A stretch of DNA of 64,000 nt from Uloborus plumipes (lineage: Eukaryota; Arthropoda; Arachnida; Araneae; Uloboridae): contig JAXGGA010002257.1 in assembly GCA_038373865.1 (NCBI GenBank), forward strand, positions 1-64,000, read 5' to 3'. The translations under genes and the position numbers were made by a program. Below, in pieces: positions 1-13,300 of this stretch. The notes under the pieces are model-generated. The model saw only the letters and a program-made list of their open reading frames with translations, ran no database searches and had not been told where the DNA came from. Position 1 is the stretch's first letter. Every line of letters starts with the position of its first letter.

Positions 1-979
1 AAATTTGTGCGTTTAAACATTGGGAGAAATTGCTTGAGTTTAAAATTTTTCTCATAAAAAGTTAATTAACTACATGAGCATAACTCTTAACAATCCGAAA
101 AGTAAATTTTGTATTTTTTTTCAATTACCTTAATTGTTTTCTTTTCAAATACAAAATATATTTTCTTTCTGAAAATTGCTTTAGCTGTTACAAAATTATT
201 TTTGAAGTAATTTGAAACCTAAAAAGTAATCGAGAGAGAAACATAGTTGATGGTAGAAACTCGATGTTGACATATTGGAACACTGTCTCGCTTAGTCCTG
301 ATCGAATTTCATTTTCCTAATTATAAGGGGAAATTATCATAACGTGGGAAACATGCCACATTGGCGATATTGCTGAAATAGCTATTGCTATGTTTGCTCT
401 GTAAACATCAATTTTTCATTTAAAGAATATTTTCATGTTTGTTAATGACTTTTCGGATTAATTACTTATATGCTCAATTTACTTACTTGGAACTTTTATT
501 TCCATTTGAATCTAACCTTTAGTGTTGTTTAATCTTTTGCTTTGCTTAAAAATTAATATTGAGCAATATTGGTTTTAGCAACGTTTGACAATCAGATAAG
601 CACTTAGTTTGGTGTATTGGCCAAAAACTTTTTAAAAACGCCAAGTGTTCCACGTTATGATAATTCCAACATTTATTAGCCTCATTTTGGGGAGAATAAG
701 ACTCAGAGAATTTTAAAACCATTTGTGAAATAACAAAAAAAAGGGGATCCAAGTATTCGCTTTACAATTGATCCTCAAGAATTATGAGTTCTTGCTCTAA
801 GAGTATTGGATTAATCATCTTAGCTATTGCCAATAATGAGATCGCGTATGTAATTAAATTGTTTCCTTTCCTTTCAAAATCGTCTGTGATACGTCATCGT
901 TCTGTCGAAAGCCAACCTGAAAGAATTAATCATGTTCCATCTTCGAGTGGCCCTATAGGACGTCTAATTAAATCAGCTG
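1..979. other. AT-rich upstream flank with a small inverted-repeat element
   Basis: No gene is seen. Bases 329-347 and 650-667 form inverted arms (GGAAATTATCATAACGTGG against CCACGTTATGATAATTCC, one-base gap), marking a MITE-like element of about 340 bp. The rest is featureless AT-rich sequence. Confidence 0.45.
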
Positions 980-1250
980 CCCCCTCCGATCCATAGAAAC
1001 CTCATAACTGTTGAGCTCATTTCTCGTGACGTCACGACACCGTCGAGGAGGCTCTGCCGGACTGACTCTCCGGCTGATCAATAGGAGTCCGGAGCTAGGC
1101 AGCTGTGCACGTGCTCTCTCTTCTCTCTCCTCTCGTCCGCCATTTCTCGATCCGCGGAGATCTCATCTTTTTCTCTCTCCGGAAAGGATGAATGGCGTCT
1201 TCATCTTCCGCATCCTTTCGGAGTGACTCTGGCACTGCAGTGGCACTTGG
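980..1250 (+). promoter_or_regulatory. CpG-rich promoter and 5' leader of the four-pass protein gene
   Basis: Composition shifts abruptly from AT-rich flanks to a GC- and CpG-rich block (about 980-1600) with long CT tracts (about 1115-1180), immediately upstream of the first coding exon. No TATA box is evident at a sensible distance. A pyrimidine-rich TATA-less promoter with a start site somewhere in 1020-1180 is the natural reading. The exact start cannot be set from sequence alone. Confidence 0.45.
1188..1226 (+). promoter_or_regulatory. Upstream ORF of 12 codons
   Basis: ATG at 1188 opens a 12-residue frame (MNGVFIFRILSE) ending in TGA at 1224-1226. This lies 24 bases before the first in-frame ATG of the main protein. 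A second ATG at 1192, in another frame, stays open to the splice donor at 1350 and then runs 13 codons into exon 2 before TAA. Its reading therefore overlaps the main start. Both would limit initiation at the main ATG if they lie in the mature leader, which is inferred. Confidence 0.4.
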
Positions 1251-1350
1251 ATGTTGGTGTTCTGGTGGGTCAGACGCTATGGCCGCGCCATGCCACCCAC
1301 TGCAGCCGTACCCAGCAGCAGTAGTAGGACCAGTGGCCGGACTTCCACCA
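1251..1350 (+). CDS. Exon 1 of the ENTREP/FAM189-like gene (N-terminus)
   Basis: The donor CCA|GTGAGT follows base 1350. Only the frame beginning at ATG 1251, or at ATG 1290 within it, joins the open frame of exon 2. The frame of ATG 1192 would hit a stop 13 codons into exon 2. ATG 1290 has G at -3 and yields MPPTAAVPSSSSRTSGRTST, a Ser/Thr-rich cytosolic leader typical of the family, so 1290 may be the true start. The frame is open only from 1227, just after an in-frame TGA. Confidence 0.75.
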
Positions 1351-4300
1351 GTGAGTTTTCAGCTTTTTTTTTCCTCTCTCCTCCGTTTCCTCCCAGAGAT
1401 GAGGATTTCTCTCGCTGATCCTCTCCGTTGATGCGCGCACCACTTCCCGTTTGCTGCTTAACGGCTGGATCGATGCATTCAGGTAGATTCGACGTCGATT
1501 TTGATACAACCGGGCTGAAACAAAACCAACGTCGAATACCCCCAGTTAGAGTCGAGTCCATTGCCCTTTTTAACATCCACACAGCTACGCTTAACTATGT
1601 GCTCTGAATCCACGACGAAAGTCGAGGATTTCGATATTGTTGTTCAAAGTTCAGCGTCCCTTATTAATCATTGTTTTTGTTGGGAATTTGGGAAAATTCG
1701 AGGCTAAAAGAAATTAAGTGGAAATAAGGAATCTCACGAGTTCTTATTATGATTTTTTTTGTAATTAATCGGTGAAATTCAATTCAAAGAAATTGGTTTG
1801 ACGTTCATGGCTCTCTATTAATCATTGTTTTTGTTGGGAATTTGGGAAAATTAGAGGCGAAAAGAAATTAGGTGAAATCTCAGGAGCCCTTATTATTATT
1901 GTTATTATTATTATTATTATTTTGTAATTAATCGGTGAAATTCAATTCAAAGAAATTGGTTTATTTTCATGGCTCCATGATTGTTTTTTGTCGGGAATTT
2001 TGTTGGCAATTCGATACAAAGAATTTCCGTTAAATTTTAGAATTCTTCATTAAGGTTTTTTGTTACTAATTCGTTGAAATTCAATGGAAAGGAATTGTTT
2101 TGACTTTCACGGTTCCCTGTTGGTGGTTGTTTATGTAAGGAATTCGTGAAATTCAAGGTCTAGGAGTTGGGTTGAGTGCTATAAGCATTCTTTATTAATT
2201 ATTATTTTTGTTAGCAATTGGATGAAACTCGAAGCAAAGATATTGGATTGAAGTTCAGCGTTTCATATTGCTTTTGTTAAGAAAACGTGAAATTGAATGC
2301 AATGAAATTGGGTTGAAGTTAAGAGTTTTTATTAATTTGCTTTTGTAAAGAATTCGAAAAATTCAGTGAAAAAAATGGGTTAAATTATTTCTAAATAGAT
2401 TATAAAATGATGTGTTTTCAACATAGAGTACTGTTTGAAAATCGCATAATTTTGATGGTCATTTTGTGTTTCTGCAAATTAGTCCTAATTAGCTTTAGTG
2501 TTTCCTAACGTACCGGTTTATACATTTCTAAATATCTTTTTAAATATTGCATATTAGCAACACAATAAATGACTTCTATTATCTAAAATTTGCATGATTT
2601 TAGTAAGCATTATTATCAAAGCGTTTCTAAATAAATTTTAAAGAATTAAAACATACTAAAATGCGGTATAATCTCTATTCTATGAGAATTGTATATTGAT
2701 GAGCTTTTTCTTTTCTTGTATTATTAGTCCTGAATGGTATAAGTTTTTCTGAACGTTATCTATTAAATTTTTACCGAACATGCCTCGGGCCTTGAATAAC
2801 TGTGCACTGTAAAAAACGAATGTTGTTTTTACAGTATAATACAGCTAATTTTATGGTAATAAACTGTAGAAATTGCTAATTTTGCAATAATAGACTAGAA
2901 CTGCTACTTTCATAGTAACATACTGTAGAACTGCTACTTTCACAGTACTAAACTGTAAAATTGCTAATTTTACAGTAGGGTCATTCCATAGAAATGTCAA
3001 CCTCAGCCGAAGAAAAAAAAATACCGAAATGAAAAAAGTATCAAAAAATAAATTAATAAATAAAAATCATACAACATAAGAAGTTAGAAAAACTCGAAAA
3101 GATATTGTAATTACCGCTGAGATTAGCTATAATAAATAGTTAGTAGTGTATTTACTGCTTGTTATTCGATGATTACGTTAATCACGCCCCATCTTGAGTA
3201 AAAGTGACACTTAAGACTAAAAAAAATTAAGATTTAATCTATATTTACTTTATGTTTTTAAAAGCCAACTTTACATATTTTTCAAATATATCATTCAATT
3301 TTTCACACTTGCTTAACTTTGAGAAATTTTTGGCTCACAACATGAGCATTAATTTTCAGGGTTGCAAAAATGTTACGTTAGTCAAGCTGCTATTTTGGTT
3401 GAAAAAATATCTACTGTCAGTAATTTTGTTTTAAATTCTCAGCATAAATTATACATAGATACCATGTACATTCTAAATCTACCAGCATAACTAAAAAATA
3501 TTTTTTATCCTTTAAGTTACACGTAAAAAGTTACAAAATCAGCTCTGAATGTTACGTTATCACTATGGAATGACCCTAAACTAAAATTGCTGGTTTTACA
3601 GTTTATTAACGTGCATTTTACAGTTTTAAACTGGAACCTCTGCTGCCAGTATTACACTGTTGTTTTTCCAGTATAATACAGCTAAATTTTACGGCAATAA
3701 ACTGTAACTGTAAAATTGCTAGTTTTACAGTTTATAACTGTGCATTTTACAGTTTTAATTTGGAACCTCGTCTAGTACTATACTGTAAAAACAACAGTTC
3801 ATTTTTTGCAGTGTACTAGTGCAATAAATATGAGAATAGATTAACAAATATCGTAAAAAAGATTGATTTATAAAACGAATTCCACATTGTAGCGAAGCAA
3901 AAATATTTTTTTATGCATATAACTTCATGAAAGAAAGGTTGTTGCATTTAGTCATAAACAAAATAAACATATAGTTTATAAAAGAACAAGATGCAGCACA
4001 GAAACGATTTTTCTACCTCTGAAAACTGCGAATCTAAACTTGCCAAAATATTTTCTAAAGGAAAAACAGGTCGAAGCTTAATTTTAATTGTTTTGAGTGC
4101 AATTCGTTCGAAATTAGTTTTTAATTTCTTTGATATTTATGGAAAAAAATCCTTTCAGGTTAAAACTTACTTCTTTTCAGTTACAACGTATGCGTTATTC
4201 GTAGTTTTCTTAGGAATACTCTTCTCAGAACTATGTTTTGAAACACAAGAGATCTCCCTCTTCTATATAAACTGCCAGTCTGTTTTTTCATAAAATACGG

Positions 4301-7300
4301 AAAAGAAAAAAAATCTCATTAGAAACCAGTAAAATAGTAATTAACTGAAAGACATGAAAAGACTGCTTTGTAAGCTTGTCATAAGGTTCGTAAATTTCAT
4401 ACAAGGAATGTTTTTTTTAACCAGTTACTTTAGTACTGCAGTAAAATAGACTGATATAAAGTGCATCGCCGTTTTCTTTGCATGTATGTTCATACTTTTT
4501 GTTTCCTTACTTTTATGTGCATCGCCGTAACGCGACAAACCTTTTTCTTTCTTTCTTTTTTTTTTTTTTTTGCTCTGACTTAAAATTGATGTCCCGTAAA
4601 ATTAGGATTTATAAGCATTCTAAACAATATTTTTAGGAGAACTTTTGTAGGACAAAACTAGTATAAAGGGACAAGTTTATTAATAGTAACTCAACTTGAT
4701 TTTGTACTAAAATGTTACTATTAACATTTTAGTACAAAAAGTTATGCACCTATAATGTGTAAGTTTTTACTACCTTTTCTAAACTTCTTATGTTTAGTTA
4801 CATTTTTTCCTCAGAAAATGTTCCTTTAATAAGTCACTGGAACACACTCTATTATAATTATTATTAGACATTTAAGTACGGATTTTTCATGCCGTGAAAT
4901 TTCTCCATGACGTTTTCAAAGGAATAAAATGTACGTTCATAGCAATGATCATAATCATAAAAAAAAACAAAAATTTTAAACTAATATTTGTTAGAATGAA
5001 ATGAAAAATGATAAGGAAGAAAAAATACGCCCGATTTTAAGTTTTAGCTTTCATAATGTTTGAAATTTTGAATACAATTTTTTTTTTTTTTAATTCAAAT
5101 GCATATTTTTTTTTATTTAGTTTTAAAATAGAAGATAGCGCATTTGGGTGACTAACGTAAACGAATATAAGCGCTGAGATAATTTTTATAAACTGTCATA
5201 ATAATAATAAATTAAACAAAACAAATAAATAAATAAACAAAAAATCGTCTGCCCAGTCAGTCATTTTTTTCTGAGCCTGCATTTCCGCCATGTCTGCGGA
5301 GTCGGAGTCGGAATCAGAGTCCTCACAGAAGATTATTCAGAAAAGTACTTTACAATACATTATTTATCAAAACCATTTTCTTACAAAGTTAGTTTGAAGG
5401 AAATCCGCCTTGAAGTTCAGAATCAACATTCAATTTAAATTTCTCCGTAGGCGCTCATGTTAAAATTTTTTCTGAACGGTTCATCATTGAACGAAAAATT
5501 GTTCAAATTGAAAAGTGAAATATGGGAAGGAGCCTCTCCGAGATCTTTCGAACAAAAAAAAGTTTATTCAATTCCGACGGTTCACTTAAAAGTTATTAGG
5601 TGGGGAAAGGTTGTTTGAACGGTTCAATGTTGAACGAAAAAAATGTTCAAATTGAAAATTTAAATACGGTAATGAAGCATCCTTGCCGAGATCTTTCGAA
5701 CAAAAAAAAGTTTGTTTAAATCGGACTGTTCACTCAAAAGTTATTAGGTGTGAGAGCTTTTTTGAACGGTTCAATGTTGAACGAAAAAATTGTTCAAATC
5801 AAAAATGTAGGTACGGGAATGAAGTATCCTTGAAAAGATCTTTCGAACAAAAAAAAGTTTGTTCAAATCGGACTGTTCATTCAAAAGTTAGTATCGCGGG
5901 ACCGGTTATTTGAACGGCTCAAAGTTGAACCAAAAATTGTTCAAATCAAAAAATCAAATATGGGAATGAGCTGTACTCGCCGAGATCTTTCCAACAAAAA
6001 AAAGTTTGTCCAAATCGGAATGTTCATTCAAAAGTTATTAGGGGGGGACAGACAGACCGACCGACCGACCGACAGACAGACACACAAATTCCCCATCTCA
6101 ATACCCTACTTTCAAATTTTTAATTTTTCGATATTTATTTCATTTTTTTGTTTCTTTTTGACTTTTTTTTACTTGGCGATATTTTTTTTACTTGGCGATA
6201 TTTGTAAAAACAGTAGTCATTTTTAGTAGACCTAAATTTAAACTTTCATGATAAATATGATTCGTTTAAAAATTCGCATATTTTTGTACATTATACAAGA
6301 AAACTTTGACACATGTTTTTTGCAAAAACCTAACCTTTTCTACAACCATGCACTAATAGAGCTACAAGTAAAAAACCAAATGTAATTTTTGCAAACATTT
6401 ACCAGATTTATGTACTAGAAAGTTTGATGAATGAAATAATAGGTCACAATTAGGGCTTTGTGATTACATTTCTATGGAATTTTTCCTTTAGTGAAGCACA
6501 TATACATTTACAACCAAACAAAAATAAAATCGAAGTTGCAACAGCATCTCTTTTTTTTTATTTTGTTTTAAAACTCATGTTTTAAAATAGCACAATGCAA
6601 ATTAACATTTATATTCACTGATTTCCTTTTATTTATTTATTTATTTATTTTCTTGCTCTCTCTCTCTTTTCTGAATACAAAATGCAAACACATGTTTTCT
6701 ATGTTTCTTATGCTTCCTTGAATGTGATTTTTTTTTTTCAATACTGACTAAACAAGCTCATCTTGAACAACTTATGCTTTTGAAGGATAATTTCATAAAG
6801 AAATATTAGCTTCGTACTTTTTTATTAAAATTTTAATACCACAAACTTTCTGTCCTACGTTTTATCATAGACATCGCATCTCTATTCCACGTTAAAAGCT
6901 AAAAAGTTAATCACTTCCGGTTCTAATGTTTTTTACAGCAATAGTTCCTACGGGTCATAAATATAATTCTGCCAGTACAAACATATTTAAGCTTAGCGAT
7001 AGACTAAAACATCGAATAACATAAAAATATTCGATGGGGTTACATGATGGGGCACATTATCCCAGAATTTCCTTTGACTGAAAAGTAGCACGTTGTATAA
7101 TTTACTTGCTGAGTTGGCTGGTTTAGGTATATTGGTTCGTTTGCTAAATTTGAATACGTAAGCAAAATCAACAAAAAACATGAAAAGATCTAGTTTTCAG
7201 GAAAAAGAGGACTGTGCTACCTAAATATTTCCAAACTTCGGAAATTTTAAGCAGAATTTTACAAATCATACTGTAAGAAGTTTTTTGATCATATAGGATT

Positions 7301-10300
7301 GGCATGTTTTAAATTTAATCATAATAATAATTTATTATTATTATTACAATTATTACTATAAAAAGTAAAATAACTTTTTCAGTGAACTTTTCGTTTCATT
7401 CATCTTTGAAATGCATGAAAATTGTTATATTCATGTTAAGTGTTTTTTTTGTCTGTAAAGAATAGACAAAATAAGCATTACTTTATTTTTAATTATTTAT
7501 TTATTTTGCAAACGTTGATAAATAAATTCCCTCAATGAAAGTTTTTAAACTTTATGCATTATTTGTTTGAAAAAGTGCTCCAAAATAACAAAAAGTATTC
7601 ACGGTTATATCATCATTGGTTGAGAATTTCTCACTAAACGTAAGGTTTCTTTTTTTTTCCTTTCTTTTTTCCACGATTACTATTGTTAATGATTGAGATC
7701 TGGCGGGGGCATTCCTTGAATTTTCTTGAAAAGCTTTCTCTCTCTAGAACTTTAATTGGTTTTTGTATTCAGAAACCCCGTGGAGAAATTAGTCGGCTTG
7801 TCCTCCTGTACTCTTGATTTTAGGTACAAGGAAATAAAAATATTTTAAAAATAATAACTAAAGATTACAATAAAATAGCTCTTTCTTTCATTTTTTTCTG
7901 TGAACCATATTGTTACAGTTATTATTTAAATATTTGTGTCTATACCCAAAATCAGATGCAAACTCTCTTTATAACATACATTGGTTGCATAAAAGATGCC
8001 TTTAAGTACAATAAAAAAAAATAAATATTGAAAATAATAATAAAACTCTAAGTAATATTTTTAGAGTTTTCCAAGTGCAAAACCGCACTTGAAGAAACCA
8101 ATATTATCAATAAATAAAATTAATACAACTCCCCTTTGTTTCAAATGTGCAACTGTTGATAATTAATTTGAAACAAATTACCAACTTCTTGGTGCTCTGC
8201 AAATCAAGTTAACATCTTGTAAAAAAGGAAAAAAATGTTCACCAAACTGCTAATTAATCAATGAATTTCAATCTCATATAGTTTTCATAATTCGGATCAC
8301 AACAATCAAGAGTTCTACCCATGCTAATCACCGATCTCCTTTTCTTCCAGGAAGCAGCAACAGTAACGCGCCATGGTGGAAAGCGTGGATAAAGAAATAT
8401 GTGATCGCCTGCTTGGTGTGCGGAGGGTTATCTGTGTTCCATGGCATTGTTTTCATCGTTATTTACCTCCTCCTTCGGTCTTACACCTCCTCACTCCAGT
8501 TTTTCGAAACAATACCTACTTATGTCCCCGGAGTTGTGGTGAGTTTGGGTTTTCGTTTCAATTAAGGAAAGCTTTTGGTATGGGTTCCTATGTTGATAAG
8601 TCTGACATAAGTCTTCCAGATTTATGTCAGAACTTATTATTCCCGTGAAGTTACATTAGATCACATCAAATCTCGTATTTGTGATTCTCACTTACGATAT
8701 ATACTGCCGTTCAAACTAAGAAAGCAGTATCTCTGATTTCGAGAAAACGATGATTCACGTTCTTTTAGCTATGTAGGTGACAACGTAAAAACGCTTGGCA
8801 CTTACGTAGTTTCTTAATAAGTTAGTGCTCTTACTGATTTCTAGCGTTTACAGGATAACATATACCATCATAACAAACTTGAAAATTCTATTATCAACAA
8901 AGGGGCAAAAATGGAGGTTAGGGCGGCAGTATACTAGTAATTTATTGCTTGATTCCAAAAGTGCGTTATCACATCTCATTTTAAAATCCTTTCTAGCAAA
9001 TACTTTTAAAATTAATTCACTTTTTAGTTAATCACCTGAAGTATTAAAACTACTAAGAATGGGATCCACGTCAACTCGTCGCTCGTTACTGCATTACAAC
9101 ATTTACATTAATTAAGAGCGTAATAATTAAAACATCGATAAATCGCTACATTATTGCAATGAATTCACGAGCTATGAAAAGAATGTCTTATAAAAGACAA
9201 ATAACGTACACGGCGAGAAATAAATGTTGTTTTTACAGTATAATACAGTTAATTTTTCAGTAATAAACTGTAAAATTGCTAGTTTTAGTTTATTACTGTG
9301 CATTTTAGTTTTAAAGTGGAACCTCTGCTGTCAGTATTATGCTTTTGATTTTACAGTATAATTGAGCTAATTCTTTGTGAATAAAAAGTAAAATATCTAA
9401 TTTTACAGTAATAAACTGTGAAATTGCTAGTTTTACAGTTAGAAACTGTAAAATTGCTAGTTTTACAGTTTATTACTGTACATTTTACAGTTTTAAACAG
9501 AAACCACTACTTTCAGTATTATACTATAAAAACAGCAGTTTATTTTATGCAGTGTATGAGTTCGTCAAAGCAATGCTGAAAGTATCGCAATTCGTATTTC
9601 AATAGAAACGCAGAGCGATAAGTGTCGGCAATATCCCCCAAAAGGGTAGAGAAAAGATTCTTTGTCTTCCATCCATGTCAAATATAGTATTAGAATTCGC
9701 AGGGGTCGTAAAGCTTTCAAGAGATTAAATTGTTTCATTTGCAAGACTGAAATGAAGAATACGAAGTGTCCAAAATTAGCCCTGAAATAAAATAAATATA
9801 CTTAACAAATATGCCTCTTAACATTTGAAACTGATTTCTAAAACGAAAATGTCTCTCCGTTATGTTCAAAGAAAACTACTTGTTAACATCAAATAGATGT
9901 CAAACTCATTCTCTAAAAGTATTAGCTCTTATGTTTCGGTAAATTTCAACTGCCAATGAATATTTTACCAGGCACATGTTAAATTCAAGCAGTGTTGTCT
10001 AACATCCAAGCGAACAAGCGTAGGAGAAATCAAGAGTAGTTCTGAATTGACATTTCTCCTCTTATAAAATGTTGAATCTGAATAGGTAAAAATAAATAAA
10101 TAAATAAATAAACAAATGGAATATGAACAATTTTTATCCGTTACAAATATAGCTAATTTTTTAGCTTTTCGATGTGAACATTTTCTTAAACGTTGCCAAG
10201 CGAAAGAAAATACATGAAGAATATATTTATGTAGTATAAAAAATTTGAAATTAAAGAAAAAGAGATACAGCTAAATAAATTATTTACATCAAAAATAAAA

Positions 10301-13300
10301 GCGTTTGCACCTCTTCCTTTTAGGCAAAAAACATAGCTCTTAAAGTGTCAGTTTTTTCGTTGCTAAAAGCGTAAATAAATAACATTAATGCATCAAAATG
10401 ACAGTATAAGTTTTAAATAATAATTTTCACATTTAATGCACTTTGATTTAATCAATCTCTAACTTTCATCCAAAATAAGTCTGAGGGAAGCACTATTTCT
10501 ATTTTTACTAATACCTTGTTTTCCGTTTCTATAATCAAAAAATTAATATACCACGAACTTTATGCATACATACTATAGTTTAAAGTTCATTAGATCAAGA
10601 GTTAATAGTAATAAAATTATTTTAAAACTAATAAACTATACTTCGTAGTTTAATAAGCGTTGGATGCTCTGATAAATTATATAAAACTGCGAGAAATTTT
10701 CTCTATAAGCAAAGCTACATTTATGACATTATTTTACCTCACCATTTCTTTTTTTTTTTTTTTTCATCATGAGTGCAATTAAGATTTATTAAGTGTGATA
10801 ATTCTTATCATTAATTAGAACTTGAGATTAAAATTGGTTATAATTTCTAGGATGTAATGTTTACAATGCGATTTTTGTTATTGTCTGGAATGTGCACGGA
10901 ATCTTTAAAGAGGCAAATTAATTAAAAGATTAATGATGCGTTACGTCTACAACGTTAGAATTTTTTTCTGCTATTCTCATAATAGTGAAATAATGTACCT
11001 CAGATTCTATCACCTTTTTGCGAGTGGAAAAATATCATTTCTTCTTAAGTAGAAGGATAGGATGTCGAAATAAAGAGAAAAGATGAATTTGTCTCTCAAA
11101 TTAAGGTTTTCGCTATCATTGATTGCAGCCAGGTGGTTACTCTATGTTTATATAAGTTATAATTTTGCATAGATTTCAGTTTACCCTTTCATACTTTTTA
11201 TTCATACTAAATATCAAATTAAAGGAATACTAATGAATTGCAATATTTTGAAAGTTATATCGTAAACACTTTTTTTTTTCAACATTCAATCCCACTCCTC
11301 CTTTGCAATCTTCTTATGCCCTGCTAATGGGGCTCGCCCTCCCCTACTCCCGGTTAAGAATTGTTGAATTTAAATTCCATTTATAGTTATCGTACCCGAG
11401 AGGATAAAGTTAACTAAAAATGCATAACAAACAAAGATTGCATTTTTGTAGCCTTTTCTGGGTCCCTATGAACGTGGGGGGCCTCTCGCAATTACGACCA
11501 AAATCCGCCACTGCATTGTAGATATAAAAGAAAGTTACATGATTGAAAGCTACCCCTCAAAATATTATCGCCATATCAGAAAAACTCTTCAATGGCAAAT
11601 AAGCATACGATTCCGCACTTGTTCATTGGGATTTTTTTTCCTGTGAAATTTAGAAGGGATGTAAAAATCTGAAAGGATAAATTGAAGAAAAAAAATATGC
11701 CAAATTAATAATTTTACAATGTAATTCCCAGACTGCAATTCTTGATCCCGAAAAAGTTTAGTTGTCAGAAGCAAATCCATGGAATTATTATTTTCACTTT
11801 AATTTCACTGCACTTGTAACTCGACGATATTATCTAAACGTGACACCGGCAACACGTTTGCATAAGCCGATTGATACTCTTTTTGGGACTCTTTTTCTAT
11901 GAAATTAAGAAAGGATGCAAAAATCTGAAAGGATAAATTGAAAATTTTATGCAAAATTATAACTTTACAGGGTAATCCCCAGACTGCAATTCTTGATCCC
12001 GAAAAAGTTTAGTTGTCAGAAGCAAATCCATGTAATTATTATTTTCACTTTAATTTTACTGCACTTGTAACTCGACGATATTATCTAAACGTGACACCGG
12101 CAACACGTTTGCATAAGCCGATTGATACTCTTTTTGGGACTCTTTTTCTATGAAATTATAACTTTACAGGGTAATCCCCAGACTGCAATTTTTGAGCACA
12201 AAAAAGTTTAGTTGTCAGAAGCAAATCCATGTAATTATTATTTTCACTTTAATTTCACTGCACTTGTAACTCGACGATATTATCTAAACGTGAAACCTGG
12301 CAACACGTTTTCATACGCCGATTGTTTCCAGGACGGCACACATAATGGCAAATGTAATTAATTCCTAATTGCGGCTTTTGGACGTCAGTCCACCGGTGTC
12401 CATCATCGTCCGTAGCTTCAGCTCAAAGGATCTGGTTCTCGGATCAGCGAGGCGATAACGGGGAAATTAGCCTACTCTAATAACAGTAACGATAACCGGG
12501 CAACGTCGGACCAATATTAATTTCATTTAAGGCGGTGCAAATGTTCACTTCCCTTTCAGAAAACAAGGGAAATGCTTCGGAGGTTATATTTAGGCTGAAA
12601 ATTAGTGGCTAGTCACAACAGGTATTATCGTTCTTGTATCCAAGTGCTTGGACGTAATCTTTCAAAACGTTCTTTATTGTGTTTCTGTGACTACATTTGT
12701 TAATTTATCTCCGGTGATTAAGTTTTGAAAGTGTATTGACGCACTACTTCTTTCTTCAGCAGATAAAATCTCACGTTTTCCTTTGTTTGTTCGCTGTTAG
12801 AAATAATTACATGCTAGTTATTGTAATTTTCATAGATAAACGATATTGTATTCGACCAACGTTTCGTAAATTTTATTCCATGAAACCTCGGGGTTCACAC
12901 AAAGGTTCTGAGTAACTTACATTCTTTCTTTTAAATCGACTTAGTCAAAAAAACAAACAAACAAATTAAAATAATTTGTGAATGAAACTTTTAATCGGAT
13001 ATTTTCTGAATGAACAGCAGAAAAATATCAAAATGAACTTCGGATTAAGAACGGATTCATTCTCAATGTACGAACTACGGCTATGCCAGTAGATGAGAAC
13101 GAAATTTTATTGAAACGACATCTGGTTGAGCCCTGCAAATAGAATTCTAAAGGAATACTTAAATTATGAATGCTTTTAAACTTAAAAAGCTTTTTTATAT
13201 TTTTTACCTCCCAGTTCCGTTATTAAGTAAGGTATTGTTGCGATTAACGAAACTCAGAAATACTAAAGCTAAAAAAAAAAGAGTGTATTGTTTAAAATAG

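Noticed and set aside
1192..1431. 79-codon frame covering the first exon
   Set aside because: It reads into intron 1, and when spliced it stops 13 codons into exon 2. The frame from 1251/1290 is the one that continues through all exons.
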